Below, in pieces: positions 8,030 through 15,887 of a stretch of DNA of 42,625 bases. The stretch covers positions 1-42,625 of the forward strand of contig NZ_MUBA01000015.1 in NCBI RefSeq assembly GCF_002154575.1. The letters are read 5' to 3'. The notes beneath the pieces are model-generated. The model was not told the DNA's origin. It made no database searches and saw only the letters and a program-made list of their open reading frames with translations. Source of the stretch: Streptomyces bobili. GTDB taxonomy: Bacteria > Actinomycetota > Actinomycetes > Streptomycetales > Streptomycetaceae. The first letter of the stretch is position 1. Every line of letters starts with the position of its first letter. The position numbers and the translations under genes are program-made.

Positions 8030-8062
8030 ACGGCCCCGTCTGGAACTCTCCGGCGGGGCCGT
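8030..8062 (-). terminator. Terminator after the HAD hydrolase gene
   Basis: ACGGCCCCG (8030-8038) pairs with CGGGGCCGT (8054-8062). It lies just downstream of the HAD stop at 8074 and separates it from the next promoter. Confidence 0.6.
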
Positions 8063-8073
8063 CCGCGTCCGCG

Positions 8074-8715
8074 CTACTGGCCGACGATGGCGGCGAGTTC
8101 AGTGAGGTTGCTGATCCGCCAGTCCGCCGCGGCGGCCACGGCTGGGTCGTCGGCCCATAGGTGTCCCCACGGGCCGCGCCGCAAGTGCGCCGTACGAAGC
8201 CCAGCGCGGGCGGCCGGGTACAGGTCGTTCGCCGGGTGGTCGCCGACGTACAGCGTCTCGTCCAGGCCGGCCTGCGCCACCTCGATCACGCGCCGGAAGA
8301 ACACGGGATCTGGCTTGGCCACGCCCCACTCGCTGGACGTCACGATCAGATCCGCCGGCAGGTCCAGACCGCGCAGCAGCTCCCCGACGCGCGGCGTCTG
8401 GTTCCCGGCGATGACGACTCGGTGCCCGAGTCTGCGCAGCTCGGCCAGTGCCGGCCGGACGTCGTCGTAGAGGTCGGTCTCATCCAGGTGTTCGCCGCGG
8501 CCAGCTGCCTCCCGCGCCTGGTACTCGGCGGCCACGTCAAGGCCCGGCCGCGCCAGCCTCAGTGCGTCTGCATTGTCGCGTCCCTGGGCGACTACGGCAC
8601 CGACGAGGGCGGAGAGGGTGTGTCGTGGGACGGTCAGCCAGTCCGCCCAGGCTGCCCAGTAGCGGTCGTCACGGGTGATCGTCTCGCCGATATCGAAGAC
8701 CACAGTGCGAATCAT
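8074..8715 (-). CDS. HAD-superfamily hydrolase (phosphatase)
   Basis: 213 residues from ATG 8715. HAD motifs in order: motif I near the N-terminus (VVFDIGETI, a D-x-G variant where the second Asp of DxD is Gly), motif II in VVIAGNQT, the Lys in GVAKPDPVFFRRV, and motif IV in LYVGDHPANDLYPAARAGL. The Gly in place of the second Asp is also seen in REG-2-like members and may reduce phosphatase activity. It is flanked by its own -10-like TAGATA (about 8727-8732) and terminators on both sides, so it is a self-contained cargo gene between lysis genes and regulator. Substrate unknown. Confidence 0.85.
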   Translation of the reverse strand: MIRTVVFDIGETITRDDRYWAAWADWLTVPRHTLSALVGAVVAQGRDNADALRLARPGLDVAAEYQAREAAGRGEHLDETDLYDDVRPALAELRRLGHRVVIAGNQTPRVGELLRGLDLPADLIVTSSEWGVAKPDPVFFRRVIEVAQAGLDETLYVGDHPANDLYPAARAGLRTAHLRRGPWGHLWADDPAVAAAADWRISNLTELAAIVGQ

Positions 8716-8745
8716 GGACACGACGATATCTAGGCATGACGAAAC

Positions 8746-8775
8746 GGCCCCCACCGCCCGAAGGCGATGGGGGCC
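8746..8775 (-). terminator. Terminator at the end of the lysis gene cluster
   Basis: GGCCCCCA pairs with TGGGGGCC (8746-8753 with 8768-8775), and an inner CGCC-CGAA-GGCG tetraloop hairpin extends the stem. Minus-strand exit is GTTTCG, a weak T run. Confidence 0.7.
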
Positions 8776-8778
8776 ATC

Positions 8779-9108
8779 TCAGACTCCAGTTCGGTAAAAG
8801 TCCTCTACATCCTGGGGAGGCGGCTGCGGCGTTCCGCCTCGCTCAGTGACCTGATCCCGCAGCACCAGCGCCCACCGACTGATCGACCACAGCACACTGC
8901 GCGTGCGCGACTGTTCCGTCCGCAACTCGCCGCACTCCTCCTTCAGCCGCTCGACCGACGCTTGCAGTACGGACAGGTCAACCTGCTTCGAGGTCGGCGC
9001 CGAGTTGATGCGGGCAGCCGTGCGCGTTCCCCGATACGTCAGGAAGCCCATCGTGATGGTGCCGATCACGGTGATGGCCGCCCCGACAATGCCCCAGATT
9101 CCGTTCAC
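8779..9108 (-). CDS. Membrane-anchored coiled-coil protein of the lysis cluster
   Basis: 109 residues from GTG 9108, whose start overlaps the upstream stop as GTGA. One N-terminal membrane segment (IWGIVGAAITVIGTITMGFL) is followed by a heptad-rich helix (VLQASVERLKEECGELRTEQSR) and a Pro-rich tail ending PPPQDVEDFYRTG. Proteins of this form are common next to holins in actinophages (DUF2746-like). They could assist lysis in the manner of a holin partner or spanin; this is inferred from position only. Confidence 0.7.
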   Translation of the reverse strand: MNGIWGIVGAAITVIGTITMGFLTYRGTRTAARINSAPTSKQVDLSVLQASVERLKEECGELRTEQSRTRSVLWSISRWALVLRDQVTERGGTPQPPPQDVEDFYRTGV

Positions 9109-9551
9109 CCGGGTCTCCCCTCAGCCGCCTGGCCGAGGTTCCGGGGTGTTCCGGCATCAGGCGGGACTCGTGATGCGCACCAGATCACCCCACAGTGCGA
9201 TGTGATGTACCAACCGAAAAGCCACAGGCCGCGCGGGTAGTCGCCGAGGATTCCGGCCCAGCCGTAGGTGAAGGCCCAGATGGCTGGCGGCATGCTGGCG
9301 GCGACGAACCCCCAGCCGTCCCGCCCGAAGCGCAGCCAGGCCGAGGAGAAGGTGGCGGCGCCGCAGACGATCCAGATCCAGGCCCAGCAGTGCAGTGGCG
9401 CCCAGCGGAGGAGCATGTCCAGGCCGCCGAGCACCCAGGGCGGGTCGAAGATGAAGCTTGCGCCGAAGCAGATCTTCCCGAGCCCCATGAAGATCAAGAA
9501 TGGGCCGCGGCGGCCGAGGTGCCCACTGAACCAGGGCGCCCGGCGCGGCAC
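9105..9551 (-). CDS. Multi-pass membrane protein in the lysis cluster
   Basis: 148 residues from GTG 9551, which directly follows the stop of the holin gene. The N-terminus (RRAPWFSGHLGRRGPFLIFM) is of a type seen in Streptomyces phage membrane proteins. About four hydrophobic segments follow (FLIFMGLGKICFGASFIF, WAWIWIVCGAATFSSAW, FVAASMPPAIWAFTYGWAGI, LWLFGWYITSHCGVIWC). It may be a second holin or an antiholin. No homology can be claimed from the sequence alone. Confidence 0.65.
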   Translation of the reverse strand: MPRRAPWFSGHLGRRGPFLIFMGLGKICFGASFIFDPPWVLGGLDMLLRWAPLHCWAWIWIVCGAATFSSAWLRFGRDGWGFVAASMPPAIWAFTYGWAGILGDYPRGLWLFGWYITSHCGVIWCASRVPPDAGTPRNLGQAAEGRPG

Positions 9552-9872
9552 TCAGACGCTCCGGACCGAGGCTCCGCCGCCGAGCGCGGACTGAGCCTTG
9601 TCGGAGACCCCGACCGGCTTCCACAGGCCGAAGTGGGACAGCACGCCGACCGCGAAGCTCACGAGCGCCAGGATCGCCGCGGTACTGAAGTCCCAGCCGG
9701 GGCCCGGGTTGGCGAACTCCACCAGGAACCCGTTAAGGATGGACAGGGCCAGCAGCAGAACGGCCTTCACCCCGGGGTGCGTGACGTGCTTGGTCACCAG
9801 GCCGACGAGCACCGGCAGGCCAACGGAGACGAGCAGGCCGATCCAGTAGGCCTTGTCGAGAGACTCGTTCAT
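9552..9872 (-). CDS. Putative holin
   Basis: 106 residues from ATG 9872 with GAAAGAGGAA upstream. Three membrane helices at about residues 8-27, 35-54 and 62-84 and a polar C-terminal tail fit a class I holin, which would permeabilise the cell membrane so the endolysin reaches peptidoglycan. It follows the amidase and a small soluble gene, as expected for a lysis cassette. Confidence 0.75.
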   Translation of the reverse strand: MNESLDKAYWIGLLVSVGLPVLVGLVTKHVTHPGVKAVLLLALSILNGFLVEFANPGPGWDFSTAAILALVSFAVGVLSHFGLWKPVGVSDKAQSALGGGASVRSV

Positions 9873-9918
9873 GGGTTCCTCTTTCAGACGGGCTGCGCCA
9901 GCTGGTGGCAGCCAGGGG

Positions 9919-10227
9919 TTACGCGGGGATCCACTCGCCGTTGCGGACGAAGCCGTGCGTGCCGCAGCACTGCCACAGCAGCGACGGTTCGAGGTGCAAG
10001 GGGGAGCGGGACACCATCTGATGGGCGCTGGTCCCGGCGGCTACCCAACAGCCGTCGTGCACCTTGTGCTCTGCGGGCACGTTTTCCAGCGCTGCGCACC
10101 AGTGCCAGAACAGCGGGTTGGTCTCGTGGTCGAGCCAGCCGAAGTAGATGTCGTCGGTGAGCTTGGCCAGACCGCTGGTCTCCAGGCCCGGCCACTCGCT
10201 GGGCGGAGTGCTCCGGTCGACGGCCAT
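9919..10227 (-). CDS. Small soluble protein of the lysis cassette, DUF6527-like
   Basis: 102 residues from ATG 10227; its start overlaps the endolysin stop (TGATG), so the two are translationally coupled. The C-terminal pattern LEPSLLWQCCGTHGFVRNGEW resembles the DUF6527 family (a Ser-Leu/Cys/His-Gly-Phe/Trp signature) found in many phages. Conserved His, Trp and Cys residues hint at metal binding. Function unknown. Confidence 0.65.
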   Translation of the reverse strand: MAVDRSTPPSEWPGLETSGLAKLTDDIYFGWLDHETNPLFWHWCAALENVPAEHKVHDGCWVAAGTSAHQMVSRSPLHLEPSLLWQCCGTHGFVRNGEWIPA

Positions 10228-11165
10228 CAGACGTTCGGGACCTTGAGCGCCGCCCACGAGGCCGGGCCGGGCCAGCCGTCGGCGGCCGCGCCGGTGTAGC
10301 CCAGCTTGCGTTGCCACTTGGCGTACGACTTGCGATCGGCCTCAGTCCACTGAGGGCCGGGGCCGGAGGCGTACGCCGAGCAGCCCTCGGCGACGAGGCG
10401 CTTGCCCATCGCGGTGACGATCGCCGACCGTGGCGCCTTGCGGAACCAGGTGGCGCCAGGGAACGGCTCGTACTTCGGCTTGGTGGTGGGCGGGTTCGGC
10501 TGGCTTGTCGAAGGCAGGCCGAGCGCCGCCTTGGCCAGGGCCAGCAGCTCAGGGAAGTCGATCGCGCCTGGGTCACCGTGGTCGTTCTCTGGCACGTGCA
10601 TGTGGCCGCACACGCCCTTGAAGGACGACCACTGCTCGCCGGTCATACGCTGGCCGGCCCCGTTGGCGTACGAGGACGGGTAGGCCGGCCACCGGACCGG
10701 GCCCGACAGCGGAACGCCGTGCTCGCTGTGCAGCCAGGCCAGGAACTCGGCCACGTCCCGTAGCGCCCAGGCGGGAGCCTCAGGCCAGTAGATGTGCTGG
10801 ACGCCCGCCTTGGTCCACTTCGCGTGGGTGGCCGGGTCGCAGGTACCGATCAGCTCCGCCTGGACCACGTTCAGGGTGTTGGTCTCGACACCCCCGTACC
10901 GGTTGGCCAGGGCCCGCGCCGAGGAGTCGATACGGAAGTGCTGGAACCACTCCAGCTTCTTCTGCTGGAAGTTCGGCCGGGCGGTGAGATTCGGCGCGGA
11001 TGCGCCCTTCCTGCCCTGACTGTCGGCATAGGTCGGCACGGTGGTGCCCTCGGTGGTGTGCAGGCACGCGACGTTGACCTCCATCGCCGTGGCCTCGAAG
11101 GTGTCCTCGTACCAGTACGCCTGGCTGGCCCCCGGGTAGAACTGGGGGCCGGTTCTTGTCGGCAT
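10227..11165 (-). CDS. Endolysin: N-acetylmuramoyl-L-alanine amidase with cell-wall-binding domain
   Basis: 312 residues from ATG 11165 after a GAGGAGGG ribosome site. The amidase_2-type domain spans about residues 20-210: a His in VACLHTTEG (H36), a GHMH motif (H188/H190) and an Asp in GDPGAIDF (D198) are the expected zinc ligands and catalytic surroundings. A Pro/Thr linker (PTTKPKYEPF) joins it to a C-terminal ~80-residue binding domain (FPGATWFRKAPRSAIVTAMG, KWQRKLGYTGAAADGWPG) of the peptidoglycan-binding type common in Streptomyces phages. It cleaves the amide between MurNAc and L-Ala to lyse the host. No signal peptide, so it needs the holin. Confidence 0.93.
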   Translation of the reverse strand: MPTRTGPQFYPGASQAYWYEDTFEATAMEVNVACLHTTEGTTVPTYADSQGRKGASAPNLTARPNFQQKKLEWFQHFRIDSSARALANRYGGVETNTLNVVQAELIGTCDPATHAKWTKAGVQHIYWPEAPAWALRDVAEFLAWLHSEHGVPLSGPVRWPAYPSSYANGAGQRMTGEQWSSFKGVCGHMHVPENDHGDPGAIDFPELLALAKAALGLPSTSQPNPPTTKPKYEPFPGATWFRKAPRSAIVTAMGKRLVAEGCSAYASGPGPQWTEADRKSYAKWQRKLGYTGAAADGWPGPASWAALKVPNV

Positions 11166-11184
11166 GGGCCCTCCTCAGGGCATG

Positions 11185-11212
11185 AAAAAGGCCCCGGCCG
11201 GCGGCTCGGGGC
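11185..11212 (-). terminator. Rho-independent terminator separating tail and lysis genes
   Basis: On the minus strand the stem GCCCCG/CGGGGC (11207-11212 with 11191-11196) is followed by C and TTTTT (11185-11189). It lies between the stop at 11232 and the endolysin start, so lysis genes probably have their own promoter or read-through control. Confidence 0.75.
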
Positions 11213-11231
11213 GTGCGGTGGTGAGACGGGG

Positions 11232-11711
11232 TCAGGCAGCGGGGAGGATCAGCCAGCCCTGCACCCACAGGTTGCCGCTGCTCGCCGACACCGTGGCCGG
11301 ATTGAGCGGCGCGCTGCCCGCGGCCCCGCTGTGCAAGTAGATGTTGGAGTGGTCGAAGCCCACACTCGCGCCCACGCGCAGGCCGCTCTTGGCGTAGGTC
11401 TCGTCGACCGTCACCGACAGGCTGGACACCTTCACGGCGCCCACGTCGTGTTGGAGCTCCAGATGGTCCGCGTAGGTCACGACGGCCTCACAGCCCGACG
11501 GCTGATGCCCGGCATCGGAGATCACCGACCAACCAGTCCCGGTGTTCCGCAGCGCGCACGACACCAGCGCCAGCCGCAGCCCGCCCTCCGTGACCACCAC
11601 ATCCGGCACAACCGCCGACGGCGCCGCAGCCACCCCCACAGGAGCCAGGACCAGCGCCGCCAGAGCAGCACACACGGCCACAAGCCCACGACAAGTAGTA
11701 CGGGAGCCCAT
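11232..11711 (-). CDS. Exported protein encoded in the tail-tip region
   Basis: 159 residues from ATG 11711, immediately after the stop of the preceding tail gene. The N-terminus is a clear Sec signal peptide: basic start (MGSRTTCRG), hydrophobic core (LVAVCAALAALVLAPVGVA) and AAA-type cleavage site near residue 30. The mature part is beta-rich (VVTYADHLELQHDVGAV, SLSVTVDETYAKSGLRVG, SGNLWVQGWLI), like a tail-tip or receptor-binding domain. A signal peptide is odd for a virion protein. It may instead be a secreted protein that blocks superinfection or a tail protein with an uncleaved segment. Confidence 0.7.
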   Translation of the reverse strand: MGSRTTCRGLVAVCAALAALVLAPVGVAAAPSAVVPDVVVTEGGLRLALVSCALRNTGTGWSVISDAGHQPSGCEAVVTYADHLELQHDVGAVKVSSLSVTVDETYAKSGLRVGASVGFDHSNIYLHSGAAGSAPLNPATVSASSGNLWVQGWLILPAA

Positions 11712-12149
11712 TCACACCACCTCACGGATCTCGACGTCGATCGAGCTGTAGACGTTGACCTGCTGGCCGACCACCGGCGACGCGACGAGCTTGAACGTGT
11801 GCGCACCCGCAGGACCGAGCGTTCCCCGGTACGTCTGCGTGACCGTCGCCGTGGTGCCGGCACTGCCGCCGCCGTCCCGGAACACCGCATACTCGGTGCC
11901 GACCACGCCGTCGACCATGATGTTTCCGGAGCCGAGCGTCGTCGGTGTCCCGCTCAACCGGTAGTCGAAGACAGCGACGACGGTGTACGCGGCGCCCGCG
12001 GTCTCCGTCGTGATCGTGACGGAGGCGCCAGGGACATCCGCCAGGGTGGCTGCGCCCGACAATGCGCTCGTCGCGGGCGCCCGCGCCCCCTTCGGCTGCA
12101 ACCTGTTGACGCGGCTTGCGGTGGCCATCTCACCTGCCAGGAATGCCAT
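11712..12149 (-). CDS. Minor tail / tail-fibre protein
   Basis: 145 residues from ATG 12149. The N-terminus MAFLAGEMATASRVNRLQP is the short conserved start seen in many Streptomyces phage fibre proteins, followed by a beta-sandwich-like domain (SVTITTETAGAAYTVVAVFDYR, TEYAVFRDGGGSAGTTATVTQ). It lies directly downstream of the large distal tail protein. Likely part of the tail tip. Confidence 0.75.
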   Translation of the reverse strand: MAFLAGEMATASRVNRLQPKGARAPATSALSGAATLADVPGASVTITTETAGAAYTVVAVFDYRLSGTPTTLGSGNIMVDGVVGTEYAVFRDGGGSAGTTATVTQTYRGTLGPAGAHTFKLVASPVVGQQVNVYSSIDVEIREVV

Positions 12150-12162
12150 CCCGTGTCTCCTC

Positions 12163-15100
12163 TCAGAGGGCCAGATGCGCAGGCTGCGCGAGCCCTACCG
12201 CTGTGTCGGCTGCGTGGGGTTTCACGACGCCGTTGACTGACCGCACGACCGTCATCAGTTGAGGGTTGAGGACCTCGAAGTCGTCGTACCTGATCACGGG
12301 GTTGACGTTCGTGTTGCCCGCGGCCGAGATCGACCGAGCCCCCACGAAGACGCTCGTGGTGATCGAGGTGTCGACGAGATCGACCTGCCAGTCGATCGGC
12401 TCGACCGACCCGGCCGGCCACACCTTCGCCCGGACGACGCTCCCGATCACCTGGAGACGGCACCGGACGTTCGTCCCGGCCACGTGCGTGAGGCTGGTGG
12501 CGTAGGTCCCGATCGATGTCTCCACGGCCGCGACCCGTTTCCTGACGTCCAGGAGAATCGCGTTGCCGCTGGTGAACTCGATGCGGGCCATGTAGAGGTT
12601 GTCGGCGTCGACGTACCGGGCGAGCGGGCCCCCGTAGAGGCTGCCGCCCGTCGCCGTCGCGGAGGTCGTCACCGACACGATCACGTCGACGTCCGGGAAC
12701 GCGTGGTTGATGCCGCACCTGCGGGACGCGTTGACCGTGGTGAGGACGTGCTGGCCGTACCCGGAGCCCACCGCGAAGTCCGTGGCGACCGTGCCGCCGA
12801 CCACCGTCCACGCCTGCCCGGTGTCTGCTGTGCCCCAGCCGCCGGAGGCCGTGCGGCCGAACGCATCCCGCGCCCACGATGTGGCGCCGGTCGCCCGCAT
12901 CTCCTCCCCGCCCGCCAGCACGTTGAACGGAAACTGCGCCGGATTCATCGTCCACTGCGGCCCGGGTGACGAACCGACGAGCAGCTGCGTCGCCGTGTCC
13001 GTAGCCGCGGTGAGGAGCTTCGACCCGTCCGTGTTCAGCCTTGTGGGCCCGCGCCCGGTGAAGCTGACGTTGTCGATGTGGGCCGAGTCGGAGCCGACCG
13101 CAGTTGAGTTGTCCTTCGCGTAGCGGAAGGTGACCGTGCTCTTGCCGGTCACGTCGATGACGGCCTGCGTCCACGGGGTGGTCCCCTGAGCGCGCAGCAC
13201 CTGCACCCCGTCGACCGAAACGAGCAGGCGATCGCCCTCGAACCCGGGCCCGGAGGCTTCCGACGAGGTCCAGTACCAGAACCGCAGTTCCGTCTTCCCC
13301 GTGGGAACAGCGAACACGGCGTCCGACGTCTGGTTGTTGGTGATCGCCCCCGACTTCAGCGACCACGTGCCCGTGTGCGCCTGCGCCGATGACCGCGCCC
13401 ACGGCAGGCTGCCGCCGTTCGTCCACGGCACCTCGAAGGTGGTGTCCTCGAAGTCCTCGGCGAGGGCCAGCTCCGCCACCGACCAGGGCCCGGCAGGCGC
13501 GCAGTTGAACGTGATCTCCCACGTGCGCGGCAGGAGCGTCTCCTCCCAGGAGTCGACGAGCAACTCGACCGTGCCGCCGCCCGCGAACCGCTTGGGGAGG
13601 TTGATGAGGCGGATCTTGTCGCCGACGTCCAGGGCGAGGACGGCCGGGATGAACTCCGGATGCCGATGCAGGCGCAACGTGACCGCCGGGTAGCGGGCCT
13701 CGTTCCACGTCGTGAGGTGCAGCTCCCAGCCCGCGTGCTGGCCTGTCTGGTCATCGGAGAACAGGGCGAGGGTCTTGGAGTCCGGGTAGTAGCCGATGTC
13801 GGCGATGGACAGCGGGCCCGTTTCCAGGGATGCGAGGCCGGTGGAACCCCCCTCGCGGGTGATGGACCACTCGTTGCGGGCCTGGTCGTCCTCGCCCGGC
13901 TCCAGTGGCGGTGCGATCTGCCGCGCCGCGTAGTCCAGCGTGATCTTCGGCGCCTGGTTGTACAGGCTGGCCCGTGTCCGGTACTGCAATCCCCGGGTCA
14001 GGGAGTCCCCGAACACACCGCCGTCGACTTCGGCCGCCTCCCGCAGCAGGTCGAGGAGCGCGGCAGGGCGCTGCGGGCCCACCTGCTCCGTGCTCGCGGC
14101 CGTGCCGATGACCCGGATCGGGACACGCTCCTCCGCGCACAGGCGCTGCATGCGGGTGGCCGCAGTTTCCCCGTCGAAGCCGGTGTCCGCGCTGTTGTAG
14201 ATGCCGGTGTTGGGGGTGGGGAACACGCCGAGATGACCGATGGCGGTCCCGTTGAGGTCGGTGGAGTAGCCGCCAGTCGGGCTGGACACGGCGGAGATCC
14301 GGCCGATCGTGCCCGCGTAGGAGGTGGTGACGACGCCGGAGCCGACGCCGCCGATCGGCACGAACCGGTAGGACCAGTCGACGTTGGAGCCGTTCTGGAC
14401 GGCCCACATCTGCCACCGGCACCACACGCCGTAGACCTGCGTCGACAGGCCGATCAGGCTGGATGTCACCACCACGTCTTCGACGTCGTAGCCGTACAGT
14501 TCGCAGCCGCCCGCGACGAGCATGAGCCGCCAGCGGCGGACCGTGCCTGTGCTGTGCCACTGGAGCAGTGTGCGCGCCGCGACCGGGCCGGATGCCGACG
14601 ACGTCTTGAAGATGAACTCGGTGTGCCACTGCGTCGGCCCGACGGCCGGCGCGGGCACGGTCCCGGAGAGGGTGGCCGCGCCCTGGATGGTCGCCAGCGC
14701 ATTGGATCCGGGGAGAGAGTCGTCGGCGGCGAGCTGCATCCCGGTCGTGGCCATCGGCCGTACGGCCAGGATCGGCGAGTAGAACTGGGTGGCTGACGAG
14801 CCGTCCTCCATCGGCCAGTACGCGAGTGGCCCGCCGGAGGGCAGGCGCCGCCGCAGGGAGGAATCCAGGGGTTTCTGTCCCTGGCTCAGGCGCCGCAGGA
14901 TCCCGGAGCCCTCGATCGATGCCCACGCGTCGGCCTCCGATGTCGACCAGCGTGTCGGCCACTCGGGCACCTCGAGGTTGAAGCGCGTCATGCGGTCGGT
15001 GAGGAGTGCGGCTCCGGCCAGCGTCCAGACGAGGCCGGTGGTGTCGGTGAAGGAGGTGGCGCCGCCAGCCTGCGCGGTGAAGTCGACACCGGCGACGAGG

Positions 15101-15885
15101 GTGCCGTCGATGCCGTTGCGCACCTGCACCTTGTAGATGTTGCCGTCCGGGCGGGCCAGCTCCGTGAACTGGTCGATGTCGCCGATGGTCAGCGGGGCGG
15201 AGGTGGCCGGCAGGGTCGTCGCGCTGCCGGTGATGGACGTGGCGAGCGGTGTCCACGGTCCGGCGATGGTGTCGGCCCAGTAGTGCGTGTACTGGTTGTT
15301 GGTGGCGTTCCAGGTGGTGCGTACGGCGATGCGGCCGGTGGCGGTGGTGGGCAGGGCCGCCGACTCGAAGAACTGGTAGCCCCCGGTCCCGGTGAGGCTC
15401 CGCCGGAAGTGCAGGCCTCCTGCGGCGCTGAGGCCCAGGAGCCATGACCGCTGGTCGCCGGTGGTCAGCCACTTCCCGCACAGAACAATGGCCTGAGACC
15501 TCGTCGCGTTGTCGAGTTTGATCTCCGCACGGATGTCGATCGAGCCGGTGATGTCGAGGACCGCGGTGTCCGGGGTCGTGGCTCGGTCGAGGCCGCCGGT
15601 CAGTTCGAGGTGGGCTGAGTCGCCACCGGGCACGGTCGCCTTGAAGGCGGTATTGCGGGTCAACTGCCCGTAGTAAGGGCCCTCTGCGTTGCGGGTGGAG
15701 TACCGGCCGTCCCGATTCTTGATCGTGGCCGTCCCCGTGGTGGGATCGGCCGCGGTAGCCCGGTAGGCCCGACCACGCGTGTGCGTGATCGGGTCCCGGG
15801 TGTACAGGTCCGGCGTGATGTCCTTCCACACACCGCCCAGCAGGAGGTGGCCGCGCAGGCCGAGCGGGTCCTGAGGGAAGCTCAC
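12163..15885 (-). CDS. Large distal tail / minor tail protein with lectin-like modules
   Basis: 1240 residues from GTG 15885, 2 bases after the tape measure stop. The N-terminal ~80 residues (LLLGGVWKDITPDLYTRD, TATIKNRDGRYS) look like a distal-tail/baseplate hub segment. They are followed by several beta-sandwich regions with LamG/concanavalin-like character (about residues 95-290, 380-560, 830-980 and 1000-1200), with FWYWTSSEASGPGFEGDRLL and DNVSFTGRGP as examples. Such modules bind carbohydrate or cell-surface polymers. It is the best candidate for host recognition. The gene is the second longest in the window. Confidence 0.88.
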   Translation of the reverse strand: MSFPQDPLGLRGHLLLGGVWKDITPDLYTRDPITHTRGRAYRATAADPTTGTATIKNRDGRYSTRNAEGPYYGQLTRNTAFKATVPGGDSAHLELTGGLDRATTPDTAVLDITGSIDIRAEIKLDNATRSQAIVLCGKWLTTGDQRSWLLGLSAAGGLHFRRSLTGTGGYQFFESAALPTTATGRIAVRTTWNATNNQYTHYWADTIAGPWTPLATSITGSATTLPATSAPLTIGDIDQFTELARPDGNIYKVQVRNGIDGTLVAGVDFTAQAGGATSFTDTTGLVWTLAGAALLTDRMTRFNLEVPEWPTRWSTSEADAWASIEGSGILRRLSQGQKPLDSSLRRRLPSGGPLAYWPMEDGSSATQFYSPILAVRPMATTGMQLAADDSLPGSNALATIQGAATLSGTVPAPAVGPTQWHTEFIFKTSSASGPVAARTLLQWHSTGTVRRWRLMLVAGGCELYGYDVEDVVVTSSLIGLSTQVYGVWCRWQMWAVQNGSNVDWSYRFVPIGGVGSGVVTTSYAGTIGRISAVSSPTGGYSTDLNGTAIGHLGVFPTPNTGIYNSADTGFDGETAATRMQRLCAEERVPIRVIGTAASTEQVGPQRPAALLDLLREAAEVDGGVFGDSLTRGLQYRTRASLYNQAPKITLDYAARQIAPPLEPGEDDQARNEWSITREGGSTGLASLETGPLSIADIGYYPDSKTLALFSDDQTGQHAGWELHLTTWNEARYPAVTLRLHRHPEFIPAVLALDVGDKIRLINLPKRFAGGGTVELLVDSWEETLLPRTWEITFNCAPAGPWSVAELALAEDFEDTTFEVPWTNGGSLPWARSSAQAHTGTWSLKSGAITNNQTSDAVFAVPTGKTELRFWYWTSSEASGPGFEGDRLLVSVDGVQVLRAQGTTPWTQAVIDVTGKSTVTFRYAKDNSTAVGSDSAHIDNVSFTGRGPTRLNTDGSKLLTAATDTATQLLVGSSPGPQWTMNPAQFPFNVLAGGEEMRATGATSWARDAFGRTASGGWGTADTGQAWTVVGGTVATDFAVGSGYGQHVLTTVNASRRCGINHAFPDVDVIVSVTTSATATGGSLYGGPLARYVDADNLYMARIEFTSGNAILLDVRKRVAAVETSIGTYATSLTHVAGTNVRCRLQVIGSVVRAKVWPAGSVEPIDWQVDLVDTSITTSVFVGARSISAAGNTNVNPVIRYDDFEVLNPQLMTVVRSVNGVVKPHAADTAVGLAQPAHLAL

Positions 15886-15887
15886 GC

